NCBI RefSeq assembly: GCF_025148285.1
Contig: NZ_CP102268.1
Coordinates: 3,203,001 to 3,267,000 of the forward strand
DNA length: 64,000 nt
From: Marvinbryantia formatexigens DSM 14469
GTDB taxonomy: Bacteria; Bacillota; Clostridia; Lachnospirales; Lachnospiraceae
Reading direction: 5' to 3'
Below are positions 16,709 to 26,600 of this stretch, one piece after another. Positions within the stretch are counted from its first letter, which is position 1; the number at the start of each line of letters is the position of its first letter. The notes under the pieces were generated by a model, which saw nothing but the letters and a program-made list of their open reading frames with translations, was not told the origin of the DNA and searched no databases. Position numbers and translations under genes: made by a program.

Positions 16709-17989
16709 ATGAAGAAGAAAATTTGTGTACAAATGGCAGTGATGATGGCAGCAGGAAGTCTTATATCGGTTCCGGTACTGGCGGAAGAAAGTACAGATAC
16801 ATCGTCTTTAGAAGGAACGTTGACAATCTGGTCATGGACAGACGACCCTGTTTATCAAATTGAGGCTTTTGAAAAAGCATATCCGAATGTAAAGGTAGAA
16901 TTTACACAGATTGGACAGGATTATGATGTAAAAATGCAGACGGTAGTGGAAAATGAAGCAGATGGACCGGATGTTTTTTGCGCGGATGTTAAAACTCTGA
17001 AAAATTATATCGAGGCGGATGCATGGGAAAACTTAAGTGCGGAACCCTATAATGCAGAAGAAACAGTGGGAGAACTGATTGACTATACGAAAGAAGTGGC
17101 ATCCGACGCAGAAGGAAATTTACGCGCGGTAAGCTGGCAGGCGACACCGGGTGGGTTCTGGTATAAAAGAAGCCTTGCAAAAGAATATCTGGGAACGGAT
17201 GACCCGGAGGATATTTCTTCCATGCTCTCTACTATGGACGGCTTTTTGGAGACAGCACAAAAAGTTTATGATGCAAGTGATGGAAAGACAGCCTTTATTC
17301 CGAAGTATGATGATATCTGGACATTTGCATGCTACAGTGAGCGTGAAACGCCGTGGGTAGTGGATGGAGTTTTTCAGATGGATTCTTATGTAGATACTTA
17401 TTTCGATATTTGCAAACAGGTTCGTGACAATGGATATGATGCAAAGCTGGATGCATGGTCAACGGCATGGTATGCGGCAGCGGCGGATGATTCGTTGTTT
17501 GGATATGTATTGCCAACATGGGGTATGCAGTATGTGATTCAGGGGAGTGCTCCGGATTCTAAGGGAGACTGGGCGATTGCTTCCATGCCGAATTCCTACT
17601 TTAATGGCGGGACTTATATGGGTATATACAAAAAAAGTGAGAATAAGGAACTTGCATGGGAATATCTGAAATTTGTTACGACAGATGAGGATTATCTGAA
17701 ACAGTATATCGCGGATAAGTCTGATTTTCCGGCTTCGACAAAAGTGGTTGATGAGGTAGTAGCTGATTATGCTGATGAATGGTGTGCGGGTCAGAATACG
17801 TTCAGCTTTTTTAAAGAGGAGGCAGAAAAAATAGACGTTTCTCTTGTAACAAAATATGATGACACCATCAATAATCTTCTGAATCAGAATGTGGAATTAT
17901 ATGTGCAGGGAGAACTGGATAAGGACGAAGCAATTTCGCAATTTAAAGAAGACGTTGCAACGGCATATCAGAGTATTCTTGTAGAATAA
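16709..17989 (+). CDS. extracellular sugar-binding protein (family 1)
   Basis: A 426-residue binding protein of a CUT1 sugar importer. A signal peptide covers about residues 1-25, ending VLA|EES; the only early Cys (C6) is in the charged region, so there is no lipobox. The mature part starts LTIWSWTDDPVYQIEAFEK, typical of family 1 binding proteins, and carries many aromatic residues (WSTAWYAAA, PTWGMQY) suited to stacking on sugars. The two permease genes follow. The ATPase subunit is absent, so a shared MsmX/MalK-type ATPase elsewhere is expected. Confidence 0.9.
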   Translation: MKKKICVQMAVMMAAGSLISVPVLAEESTDTSSLEGTLTIWSWTDDPVYQIEAFEKAYPNVKVEFTQIGQDYDVKMQTVVENEADGPDVFCADVKTLKNYIEADAWENLSAEPYNAEETVGELIDYTKEVASDAEGNLRAVSWQATPGGFWYKRSLAKEYLGTDDPEDISSMLSTMDGFLETAQKVYDASDGKTAFIPKYDDIWTFACYSERETPWVVDGVFQMDSYVDTYFDICKQVRDNGYDAKLDAWSTAWYAAAADDSLFGYVLPTWGMQYVIQGSAPDSKGDWAIASMPNSYFNGGTYMGIYKKSENKELAWEYLKFVTTDEDYLKQYIADKSDFPASTKVVDEVVADYADEWCAGQNTFSFFKEEAEKIDVSLVTKYDDTINNLLNQNVELYVQGELDKDEAISQFKEDVATAYQSILVE

Positions 17990-18005
17990 GCAGGGTCTGT
18001 AAAAT

Positions 18006-18032
18006 GGGGCGGGCGGTGTCCGCCCCTGTTTT
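18006..18032 (+). terminator. hairpin after the binding-protein gene
   Basis: GGGGCGG / CCGCCCC (18006-18012 / 18020-18026) followed by TGTTTT, between the binding protein and permease genes. It is likely a partial terminator that sets subunit ratios. Confidence 0.65.
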
Positions 18033-18062
18033 CAACCATAAGAGAAAGGAAGGGGAATGTCC

Positions 18063-18944
18063 ATGAAACAAAAAAGAGCCAGATGCGGATACTTGTTTGT
18101 AACGCCATATCTGATTGTATTTCTGGTGTTTCAGTTGTATCCGATTTTATATACATTCGGATTGAGTCTGACAACAGACTATGATAAATCGTTTGCAGGA
18201 TTGGCGAACTATGAGCATTTGCTAAAAGACAAGGTTTTTTGGAAGAGTGTAATAAATACCTGGAAAATATGGCTTGGCTGTATTGTTCCGCAAATGATTT
18301 CGGCACTGATTCTGTCGGTTCTTTTATGCCAGTATCGTTTAAAAGGGCAAAACGTATTCCGGGCATTGTTTTATCTGCCGAATCTGGTGACAGCAGCTTC
18401 GATTGGTATTTTATTTGGCGTATTGCTTGATTGGCAGACTGGTACAGTTAATAAAATATTGCTGCAGTTAAACCTGATTGAAGAACCGGTAAACTGGATG
18501 GGAAGTCCTTCCTTTGCGCAGGGTATTACTTCCGCGATACAGTGGTGGATGTGGTTTGGACACAGTACGATTCTGCTGACTGCCGGTATAAAAGCCATTC
18601 CAAATGAGGTGATTGAATCTGCCGTGGTAGATGGAGCAGGAAGCGTACAGCGTTTTTTTAGAATTACATTGCCAATGATACGACCAACACTGCTGTATGT
18701 GGTGATTACTTCTTTGATTGGCGGCATGCAGATATTTGATATTCCAATGGCACTTACCGGAGGCGATGGGGAACCGCAGAAATCGCTGATGACGATGGTG
18801 TTATATTTGTATAATTCTGCGTTTAAAAATAAAAATTATGCATATGGAGCGACGGTCTCTTATGGGCTGTTTGCAATAATTCTTATATTTTCTGTACTGT
18901 TTTTCCGTGTATTGAATCCTAAGGAAGAAGGTGAGAATGGATGA
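18063..18944 (+). CDS. CUT1 sugar ABC permease (MalF/UgpA type)
   Basis: A 293-residue permease with six helices; the first is YLFVTPYLIVFLVFQLYPIL. The ATPase-contacting EAA loop is seen in VIESAVVDGAGSVQRFFRITLPMIRP (E-A-A as E-S-A, with conserved Gly and P). Start 18063 is favoured over the ATG at 18057 because AAGGAAGGGG is correctly spaced only from the second. It pairs with the next permease, overlapping it by four bases. Confidence 0.9.
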   Translation: MKQKRARCGYLFVTPYLIVFLVFQLYPILYTFGLSLTTDYDKSFAGLANYEHLLKDKVFWKSVINTWKIWLGCIVPQMISALILSVLLCQYRLKGQNVFRALFYLPNLVTAASIGILFGVLLDWQTGTVNKILLQLNLIEEPVNWMGSPSFAQGITSAIQWWMWFGHSTILLTAGIKAIPNEVIESAVVDGAGSVQRFFRITLPMIRPTLLYVVITSLIGGMQIFDIPMALTGGDGEPQKSLMTMVLYLYNSAFKNKNYAYGATVSYGLFAIILIFSVLFFRVLNPKEEGENG

Positions 18945-19765
18945 AAAGAAAATCAATATCAAGAGTTCTGATTTATCTTCTGTTGATTTTACTGACTATT
19001 ATTTGTTTTTTGCCATTTTATATTATGATTATCAATGCAACGCATAGTACAAACGAACTTATGACAGGGCTATATCTGCTTCCTGGTGACAGTCTGATTG
19101 AAAACTATCATAATATGACGAATATGATTGATATTGGCCGGGGATTTTTAAATAGTATAATTATAACTGTTAGCAGTACCGTTTTAAGTGGGTATTTTGG
19201 AGCATTGACAGCCTTTGGGCTTACGAAATATGAATTTAGGGGAAGAAATATTATTTTTGCGATTATCATGATGTCAATGATGATTCCGTCCCAGCTTGGA
19301 ATTATTGGATTTTTCCGTCTGTGCAAATATATGGGAATACTGGATACCTTTTTCCCTCTGATTCTGCCATCTATTGCAAATGCAAGTACAGTATTTTTTA
19401 TTATGCAGTATATTCGCTCCTCGCTTCCGGATTCATTACTGGAATGTGCAAGGATGGAAGGCTGCGGGGAATTTCTGATATTTAACAGAATTGTAATTCC
19501 GCTTATTAAACCAGCGATAGCGACAATGTCTATTTTTAATTTTGTAGCATCATGGAATAATTTTATGGTACCAATGATTGTATTGTTTAGTCAGAAAAAT
19601 TTTACTTTGCCGCTTCTGATTATGAATTTACGTGGTTCTTTTAACAGAGATTATGGTGCTACATATACAGCGCTGGCAATTTCGATTGTCCCCATTATGA
19701 TTGTATATGCCTTTATGTCAAAGCATATTACGGAAGGGGTAACGGCAGGAGCCGTAAAAGGATAA
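18941..19765 (+). CDS. CUT1 sugar ABC permease (MalG/UgpE type)
   Basis: A 274-residue partner permease with six helices. The EAA loop appears as LLECARMEGCGEFLIFNRIVIPLIKP and the C-terminus AVKG matches the family ending (GAVKG). The ATGA overlap with the upstream permease indicates translational coupling. Together with the binding protein it should import an oligosaccharide later split by the GH43 enzyme encoded next. Confidence 0.9.
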   Translation: MKRKSISRVLIYLLLILLTIICFLPFYIMIINATHSTNELMTGLYLLPGDSLIENYHNMTNMIDIGRGFLNSIIITVSSTVLSGYFGALTAFGLTKYEFRGRNIIFAIIMMSMMIPSQLGIIGFFRLCKYMGILDTFFPLILPSIANASTVFFIMQYIRSSLPDSLLECARMEGCGEFLIFNRIVIPLIKPAIATMSIFNFVASWNNFMVPMIVLFSQKNFTLPLLIMNLRGSFNRDYGATYTALAISIVPIMIVYAFMSKHITEGVTAGAVKG

Positions 19766-19825
19766 AACATTGTCAAAGATGAAGTGGACAGTATTATAAA
19801 TGAGATTGAGGGAGGAAGCTTACAA

Positions 19826-21073
19826 GTGAATCCGATATTACCGAAAAAATATTATATTCCTGATGTTGAAGCACGTCAGTGGAACAATGGAAGAATGTAT
19901 TTATATGGGTCAAATGACTGGCCGGGAGAGAGGTACTATTGCAGTGATATTTATCGGGTATTTTCTTCAGATGATTTATGCGTCTGGAGAAATGAGGGAA
20001 TTTCTTTTACAGGCAGGGAAGAAGGAGAAAACCATGCGGCGGAACCAGGTATTCTGTATGCACCGGACTGTATGTACATAGATGGTAAATATTATCTGTT
20101 TTATTGTCAGTCAAAGGGGGAGGAAGGAATTGCTGTCAGTGATTATCCGCAAGGACCATTTTGCGGGGCAAAACCAATTAAATATGCAGACCGAACACAG
20201 ATAGACCCGGCAGTATTTGTAGATGACGATGGAACAGTATATTATTATTGGGGTCAGGTATCGGCAAAAGCAGGGATTCTGGATATTGAAAAGAGAGCGA
20301 TAAAAAAAGAAACAATTATTGATGGAATTCTTACAGAAAAAGAGCATGGTTTCCATGAAGGAATTTCTATGAGGAAGAGAAACGGAATATATTATCTGGT
20401 ATACACAGATATTTCCAGAGGAAGAGCAACGAGTATCGGATATGCCACCAGCCTTTCACCGCTTGGTCCTTTCAAAAAACAGGGAATTATTATTGATAAT
20501 ACGGGATGTGACCCTGGAAGCTGGAATAATCATGGTTCTATCGCAGAATTCCGCGGACAGTGGTATGTGTTTTATCATCGCTCTACACATAATAGTGAAT
20601 TTAGCAGACGCGTGTGCGTGGAGCCGATTTATTTTGATGAAAATGGGCTGATAAGAGAGGTGGAAATGACAACGCAGGGAATTCATGGTCCGATTAAAGC
20701 GTCTGTCTGCATGGATGCAGCGAATGCGTGTCTGCTGCATGGAGGAATTTATATTGATTCAGATGGCAAAGAGGAGACCTTTTATGAATATCTGGGGCAT
20801 ATAAAGTCCGGTGACTGGGCGGCATATAAATACCTGCAGTTTGATGGACGGGAAACGGCGTTGGTTATACGATGCCGGAAGGGAAAAAACTGTAAGGTTT
20901 TTGTGAGATTAGATAATCCGGAAGGACAGTTGATAGCGCAGGGGAATCTCCGAACAGGAAAAAATTGTATGAAGCTGATAAAACAAGTATCTGGTCGACA
21001 TGCATTGTATTTGTGTTTTGACGGTACAGAAGAAGATTTACAGATTGTAGATTTACAGTTTGCAGTAGGTTAA
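19826..21073 (+). CDS. GH43 glycosidase with C-terminal CBM6-like domain
   Basis: A 415-residue cytoplasmic enzyme, probably an arabinofuranosidase or beta-xylosidase. The five-bladed propeller carries Asp13 (IPDVEA, general base), Asp127 (QIDPAVFVDDDG, pKa modulator) and Glu178 (FHEGISM, general acid). Residues about 290-415 resemble a family 6 carbohydrate-binding module (GDWAAYKYLQFDG). I choose GTG at 19826 because GGAGGAAG lies eight bases before it; an upstream GTG at 19784 lacks such a site. There is no signal peptide, so it acts on imported oligosaccharides. It is the last gene of the LacI-controlled cluster. Confidence 0.85.
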   Translation: MNPILPKKYYIPDVEARQWNNGRMYLYGSNDWPGERYYCSDIYRVFSSDDLCVWRNEGISFTGREEGENHAAEPGILYAPDCMYIDGKYYLFYCQSKGEEGIAVSDYPQGPFCGAKPIKYADRTQIDPAVFVDDDGTVYYYWGQVSAKAGILDIEKRAIKKETIIDGILTEKEHGFHEGISMRKRNGIYYLVYTDISRGRATSIGYATSLSPLGPFKKQGIIIDNTGCDPGSWNNHGSIAEFRGQWYVFYHRSTHNSEFSRRVCVEPIYFDENGLIREVEMTTQGIHGPIKASVCMDAANACLLHGGIYIDSDGKEETFYEYLGHIKSGDWAAYKYLQFDGRETALVIRCRKGKNCKVFVRLDNPEGQLIAQGNLRTGKNCMKLIKQVSGRHALYLCFDGTEEDLQIVDLQFAVG

Positions 21074-21102
21074 GCAAATACAGAAATAGTAATATATTTT
21101 GT

Positions 21103-21150
21103 TGCCGGACGAATTCCTGCATGGGAAAGCGTCCGGTTTTTTGTTTTTTT
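21103..21150 (+). terminator. terminator after the GH43 cluster
   Basis: CCGGACG / CGTCCGG (21105-21111 / 21130-21136) with an 18-base loop, then long T-runs. Confidence 0.85.
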
Positions 21151-21170
21151 TGGAAAGGTCTTTGCCGGTC

Positions 21171-21199
21171 TGTACAAAAAAGCGGGATTGTGTTAAAAT
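21171..21199 (+). promoter_or_regulatory. promoter of the GNAT gene
   Basis: TGTACA, 17 bases, TAAAAT, 35 bases before the start codon. Confidence 0.5.
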
Positions 21200-21234
21200 A
21201 GAGCACATTGAAAGCTTGCGGACAGGGAGGAAAT

Positions 21235-21789
21235 ATGAGCATAGTTTTAGAAACAGAAAGACTGATACTGCGCCGGTGGGAGGAGAGCGATGTGGAAAGT
21301 CTGTATGAATACGCAAAAGACCCGGATGTCGGTCCGATTGCGGGCTGGCCGCCTCATCAGAGCATTGAGGAAAGCAGGGAGGTTATCAGAAATGTCTTCT
21401 CCGGAGAGGAAGCATACGCCATCTGCCTGAAAACAGACAGGAGGGCAATCGGAGCGATAGAGCTGATGCTAAATGGTCATACGGATATTACTGAAAAAGA
21501 GGATGAATGTGAGCTGGGCTACTGGATCGGCAAGCCGTTCTGGGGACAGGGGCTGGTGCCGGAAGCGGCGAAAGAGCTGCTTCGCCGCGCATTTGAGGAC
21601 CTTGGCATGAAAAAGGTCTGGTGTGGCTATTACGAAGGAAACAGTAAATCCCGCCGTGTCCAGGAAAAATGCGGTTTCCGCTATCAGCGGACCGAGAAAA
21701 ATGTGGATGTTCCGCTTCTGCACGAAAAACGGACGGATTATATCAATCTGCTGACAAAAGAAGAGTGGGAGCGCGGCAGAAAACAATAA
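21235..21789 (+). CDS. GNAT-family N-acetyltransferase (RimJ/RimL-like)
   Basis: A 184-residue acetyltransferase. It opens with LETERLILRRWEESD, the usual start of the RimJ/RimL/ribosomal-protein acetyltransferase branch. The acetyl-CoA binding region is YWIGKPFWGQGLVPEAAKELL, and a C-terminal NSKSRRVQEKCGF motif follows (usually N-x-x-S-x-x-V-x-E-K-x-G-F). The acceptor may be a protein N-terminus or a small amine; not determinable. Start 21235 follows GGGAGG. Single gene with its own promoter and no recognisable terminator. Confidence 0.88.
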   Translation: MSIVLETERLILRRWEESDVESLYEYAKDPDVGPIAGWPPHQSIEESREVIRNVFSGEEAYAICLKTDRRAIGAIELMLNGHTDITEKEDECELGYWIGKPFWGQGLVPEAAKELLRRAFEDLGMKKVWCGYYEGNSKSRRVQEKCGFRYQRTEKNVDVPLLHEKRTDYINLLTKEEWERGRKQ

Positions 21790-21870
21790 ATTCTGTGGGT
21801 AATAGTTTGAAAAAACAGCTGGCAGAAGCATGATTCAATCTTTTGTGATGGAATATCGAGGCGCAGGCTG

Positions 21871-22042
21871 TATCCCCGGACGCTGTCAGACAAAGAAAAT
21901 GATAGACCGGCGACTGCGCTTCACAAGTTTTGTGCCCGGACGAGGAGCAGACGAATTTATCGCGAACGATGTCCGGGCAGATAAAACGCAGTGAAGCAAG
22001 GGAAGCCGGTCGTATTTTCGTGCCTGACAGCGTCCGGGGATA
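21871..22042. repeat. 172-base fold-back (MITE-like) element
   Basis: The ends form a perfect 19-base inverted repeat (TATCCCCGGACGCTGTCAG, 21871-21889, and its complement at 22024-22042). Complementarity continues inward with gaps (GACCGGC / GCCGGTC, CTTCAC / GTGAAG, GCCCGGAC / GTCCGGGC), so the whole piece can fold on itself. No coding capacity is seen. Resembles a miniature inverted-repeat element or a structured RNA. Confidence 0.7.
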
Positions 22043-22160
22043 ACAGACGTCACGGGATATTCTGTATCGGATAACAAATGTCACGGGATATTCTGTATCG
22101 GATAACAAATGTCATGGGACATTCTGTGTTGAATAACAGATATCACAGAACACTTTCATC
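22038..22160. repeat. 31-base tandem repeat, about four copies
   Basis: The unit begins GGATAACAAATGTCACGGGA and ends TTCTGTATC. Copies at 22038-22068, 22069-22099 and 22100-22130 decay progressively, and a poor fourth lies at 22131-22160. The first copy overlaps the right end of the fold-back element. Confidence 0.85.
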
Positions 22161-22181
22161 ATACATACAGGCGGGGAAATC

Positions 22182-22484
22182 ATGAAATTTGTATACGAAC
22201 CCGCGCTGCAGGAATACATGCAGCGCAGACGAAAAAATAAAATTGTTGTGGAGGTCATCACAAGCAACAATTCCGACTTTGAAGTGACAGAGCTGCATGT
22301 GCATCTGGCTGACGAAAAGCGGGCAGCGTTCTTTATCGAAAAAAAGCATTTCCGGGCACATGAAACGGAGTATGGCAGCGTACTGCTGCCGCCGTACCGC
22401 CTGGAATACGAAGAAACCGTTATCTTCGGGCTGAGAAAAATTCTGTTTGTGCACTGGCTGACCTGGCAGGGCATCCGTCTGTAA
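22182..22484 (+). CDS. small conserved-looking protein, unknown function
   Basis: A 100-residue soluble protein I cannot assign to a named family. It has a basic stretch (QRRRKNK), then alternating hydrophobic strands (IVVEVIT, ELHVHLAD), a charged helix, and a C-terminal LLPPYRLEYEETVIFGLRKILFVHW. It has no Cys, no membrane helix and no signal peptide. The start follows GGCGGGG six bases upstream. The strand-rich layout loosely recalls HesB/IscA-like folds, but the metal-binding Cys are missing, so this is only a suggestion. It lies between two tandem-repeat patches and upstream of maf. Confidence 0.6.
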   Translation: MKFVYEPALQEYMQRRRKNKIVVEVITSNNSDFEVTELHVHLADEKRAAFFIEKKHFRAHETEYGSVLLPPYRLEYEETVIFGLRKILFVHWLTWQGIRL

Positions 22485-22515
22485 GAAATTCAGTCCATAC
22501 CAGCCGGGGCGGACA

Positions 22516-22625
22516 GACAAAATGAAAATGCAGTCCCGCGCTGGGTGCACATAGACAAAATGAAAATGCAGACCCGCGCTGGGCGCATACAGGCAAAGTG
22601 AAAATGAAGCACTGCGCCCGTATGT
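22516..22625. repeat. 38-base tandem repeat, about 2.8 copies
   Basis: The unit starts GACAAAATGAAAATGCAG and includes CCCGCGCTGGG. Copies start at 22516, 22554 and 22592, the last divergent and partial. Not coding. Confidence 0.85.
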
Positions 22626-22677
22626 ACACGGCAGATAATATAGCTGATTGGCAGGGGAATGGGAAAAGGAGAAAAAT

Positions 22678-23244
22678 ATGGAAAAAATAATTTTGGCGTC
22701 CGGTTCGCCCAGACGCAGCGAGCTTCTGGAGCAGGCGGGCATTCCGTTTGAGGTAATCAAAAGCGGTGCGGAAGAAATCATCACAAAAACAGAGCCGGGA
22801 GAAATTGTGAAAGAACTGTCCTTTTGCAAAGCGCGGACCGTGGTGGAAGAGCATCCGGGGTGTCTGGTGCTTGGCGCGGACACCATCGTCGTGCTGGACG
22901 GGCAGGTGCTCGGAAAGCCAAAAACAAAGGAACACGCCATGCAGATGCTGCGAGAAATGCAGGGAAGAGCGCATCAGGTCTACACCGGCGTCACGGTAAT
23001 CCGCGACGCACAGACAGTATGCTCATTTTATGAAAAAACGGAGGTTGTTTTCTATCCGATGACGGATGACGAAATCCGTTCCTATGTAGAGAGCGGCGAC
23101 TGCATGGACAAGGCGGGCGCTTATGGAATCCAGGGCAGCTTTGCGGTTTACATAAAAGAAATTCACGGGGACTATTACAACGTCATGGGGCTGCCGGTCG
23201 GGAAACTGTGGCAGGAGCTGAAAGCATGCCATATAGCAGAATGA
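22678..23244 (+). CDS. maf: Maf-like nucleotide pyrophosphatase
   Basis: A 188-residue house-cleaning enzyme that hydrolyses non-canonical or modified NTPs to NMP and pyrophosphate; older work links Maf to septum inhibition. The N-terminal signature ASGSPRRSELLEQAG (residues 7-21), the GADTIVVLDG motif with catalytic Asp near 69, and DKAGAYGIQG are all present. Start 22678 follows AAGGAG at ideal spacing. The Maf is of YhdE/Maf type by the SPRR/R motif. It appears to be transcribed alone. Confidence 0.93.
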   Translation: MEKIILASGSPRRSELLEQAGIPFEVIKSGAEEIITKTEPGEIVKELSFCKARTVVEEHPGCLVLGADTIVVLDGQVLGKPKTKEHAMQMLREMQGRAHQVYTGVTVIRDAQTVCSFYEKTEVVFYPMTDDEIRSYVESGDCMDKAGAYGIQGSFAVYIKEIHGDYYNVMGLPVGKLWQELKACHIAE

Positions 23245-23619
23245 CATTAATGGAAGTTAGGAAAGCGCCGGCTTGCGGGGACATCCTGGGAGAGAAAAAG
23301 AGCAGGCCGGTCACATTTTTATTCGAAAAAATTTCCTTTAAAACCGTGTTATTATGCAGCATTTGCACGAATGAGAAGAACAATTCAGAACAATTCACTA
23401 CAAAAAATGGATAGAGATACATAAAGTCTAATAATCTGACAACTCTATAAAAATTTCCTATTTACAACTGAAGAAAAAGGGTGTATGATAATGCGTAAAT
23501 AAAATGCAAAATAAAATTCAATCGAAAAAATGAATTGATATGATGCATAAAATACGGCAGAGGCAGAAACGGGAGAAAAGCCCCGAAGACTGTGCGCCGT
23601 GAAAGAAAGGAAGAGGGTT
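23245..23619 (+). promoter_or_regulatory. gltBD promoter and leader
   Basis: A gene-free 375 bases. After maf there is a possible weak terminator (GCCGGC ... GCCGG then T-rich, near 23266-23325). TTTACA (23461-23466), 17 bases, TATGAT (23484-23489) forms a good promoter, leaving a leader of about 125 bases before gltB. I did not recognise a glutamine or T-box element in it. Confidence 0.6.
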
Positions 23620-26600
23620 ATGGCAAACAAGAGCACACGAAAGGCTCCGCCGCTGTACCGGCAGGAATTTGAGCATGACAACTGCGGAATCGGCGCAGTC
23701 GTAAACATTAAGGGAATCAAGACCAGAGAGACCGTAGAAAATGCCTTAAAGATTGTAGAAAACTTAGAGCACAGAGCCGGCAAAGACGCCGAGGGAAAAA
23801 CAGGGGATGGTGTAGGAATCCTTTTACAGATTTCGCACAAATTCTTTTCCAAAACCTGTAACGCCCTCGGTATTTCTTTGGGCAAAGAACGCGAGTACGG
23901 CGTCGGACAGTTCTTCTTCCCGCAGGATGAGCTGAAGAGAAAACAGGCAATGAAAATGTTCGAAATCATTCTGAACAAGGAAGGACTGGAGTTTCTGGGA
24001 TGGCGTACCGTTCCGACGGTGCCGGAAATCCTCGGACAGAAGGCGCTCGACAAAATGCCGTACATCATGCAGGCGTTTATTAAAAAGCCGGCGGATGTGG
24101 AGGCGGGGCTTCCGTTTGACCGCAGGCTGTATGTGGCGCGCCGCGAGTTTGAGCAGAGCAACGAGAATACCTATGTCGTTTCCCTCTCCAGCAGGACCAT
24201 TGTTTACAAGGGCATGTTTCTGGTAGGGCAGCTCCGCAAGTTTTTCACCGATCTGCAGAGCCCGGATTACGAATCGGCGATTGCCACCGTGCACTCCCGT
24301 TTCAGTACGAACACCAATCCGAGCTGGGAGAGAGCGCATCCGAACCGTTTTATCGTTCACAACGGAGAAATCAATACCATCCGCGGCAACGCTGACAAGA
24401 TGCTGGCGCGCGAGGAAACGATGGCGTCCCCGTATCTGCAGGATGATTTCCACAAGGTGCTGCCGGTCATCAATATGGCGGGTTCTGATTCTGCCATGCT
24501 GGACAATACGCTGGAATTTCTTATCATGAGCGGCATGGATATGGCGCTTGCCATGATGATTCTGATTCCGGAGCCGTGGGCGAACAACCAGAATCTCTCG
24601 CAGAACAAGCGTGATTTCTATCAGTATTATGCGACCATGATGGAGCCGTGGGACGGTCCTGCCGCTATCATGTTCAGCGACGGCGACCAGGTGGGCGCGG
24701 TGCTCGACCGCAACGGTCTGCGTCCGTCACGCTACTACATCACAAACGACGGCTACATGATTTTATCCTCCGAGGTGGGTGTGCTGGATATTCCGCCCGA
24801 AAAGATTGTCCGCAAGGAGCGCCTGCATCCGGGTAAAATGCTTCTGATTGATACCGTAAAGGGAAAAATCATTGATGACGAGGAATTGAAAGAATACTAT
24901 GCATCGCGCGAGCCTTACGGAGAGTGGCTGGACAGCAATCTGGTATGTCTGTCAGACCTGAAAATCCCCAATGTGCGCGTGCCGGAGTACACGGATGAAG
25001 AGCGTGCAAGGCTGCAGAAGGCATTCGGCTATACCTACGAGGAATACCGCACTTCCATCCGCAACATGGCATTAAACGGGGCGGAGGGAATTGCCTCGAT
25101 GGGTATCGACACGCCGCTGGCGGTGCTTTCCGATGAGCAGCAGCCGTTGTTTAATTACTTCAAACAGCTGTTTGCGCAGGTAACAAACCCGCCCATCGAC
25201 GCGATTCGTGAGGAAATCGTGACGTCGACCACCGTTTATATCGGTGAGGACGGCAACCTGCTGGAGGAAGCGCCGGAGAACTGCAAAGTGCTGAAGGTAA
25301 ATAACCCGATTCTGACGAACACCGATATGCTGAAAATCAAGCATATGAAGGTGGATGGCTTCAAGGTAGCGGAGGTTCCGATCACTTATTATAAGAGCAC
25401 CAGCATTGAGCGCGCGATTGAGCGTCTGTTTGTGGAGGTTGACAAGGCGCACCGCGATGGCGCGAACATTCTTGTGCTGACTGACCGCGGTGTGGACGAG
25501 AATCATGTGCCGATTCCGTCACTGCTTGCCGTATCCGCCGTGCATCAGTACCTGGTAAAAACGAAGAAGAGAACGTCGCTTGCCATCGTGCTGGAATCCG
25601 GCGAGCCGCGCGAGGTGCATCATTTTGCAACGCTGCTCGGTTATGGCGCCTGCGCAGTCAATCCGTACCTGGCGCAGGAGACTATCCGTCAGCTCATCGA
25701 TAACAAGATGATTGAGAAGGATTACTATGCGGCAGTCAACGATTATAATTCGGCGGTGCTGCACGGAATCGTCAAGATTGCGTCGAAGATGGGTATTTCC
25801 ACCATCCAGTCGTACCAGGGATCGCAGATTTTTGAGGCGATCGGCATCAGCAAGGAAGTAATCGACAAATACTTTACAAAAACAGTTAGTCGTGTGGGCG
25901 GCATCACACTGCAGGATATCGAGAACCAGACAGAAGCGCTGCACAACGAAGCGTTTGACCCGCTGGGACTGGGCAACGATCTGACGCTGAACAGCATCGG
26001 ACGTCACAAATCGAGAAGCCAAGGCGAGGAGCACCGCTACAATCCGCTGACGATTCATCTGCTGCAGGAATCGACGAAGCAGGGCAATTATCAGATGTTC
26101 AAGGAATACACGGCGCGCGTAAACCGCGAGGAATCCGGCTATCTGCGCAGTCTGATGGATTTTAACTATCCGGAGGAGGGCGTGCCCATCGATGAGGTGG
26201 AGAGCGTGGATGAAATCGTGAAGCGCTTTAAGACGGGCGCAATGTCTTACGGCTCGATTTCGCAGGAGGCGCACGAGACACTGGCAATCGCCATGAACCG
26301 TCTGCACGGAAAATCAAATTCCGGCGAGGGCGGCGAGAGCGACGAGCGTCTGGCGTCGGCGGGAACGGCAAACGACCGCAGTTCGGCGATCAAGCAGGTG
26401 GCGAGCGGACGTTTCGGCGTGACAAGCCGCTATCTGGTGAGCGCCAAGGAGCTGCAGATCAAGATGGCGCAGGGCGCGAAGCCGGGCGAGGGCGGACATC
26501 TGCCGGGCGGAAAGGTATATCCGTGGATTGCCAAAACAAGGCATTCAACGCCGGGCGTAAGCCTGATTTCCCCGCCGCCTCATCATGATATTTATTCGAT

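Noticed and set aside
22038-22160. Possible CRISPR array
   Set aside because: The 31-base units are directly adjacent with no spacers, and no cas gene is near.
23490-23619. Possible riboswitch in the gltB leader
   Set aside because: The leader is long enough but shows no conserved glutamine, T-box or purine motif.
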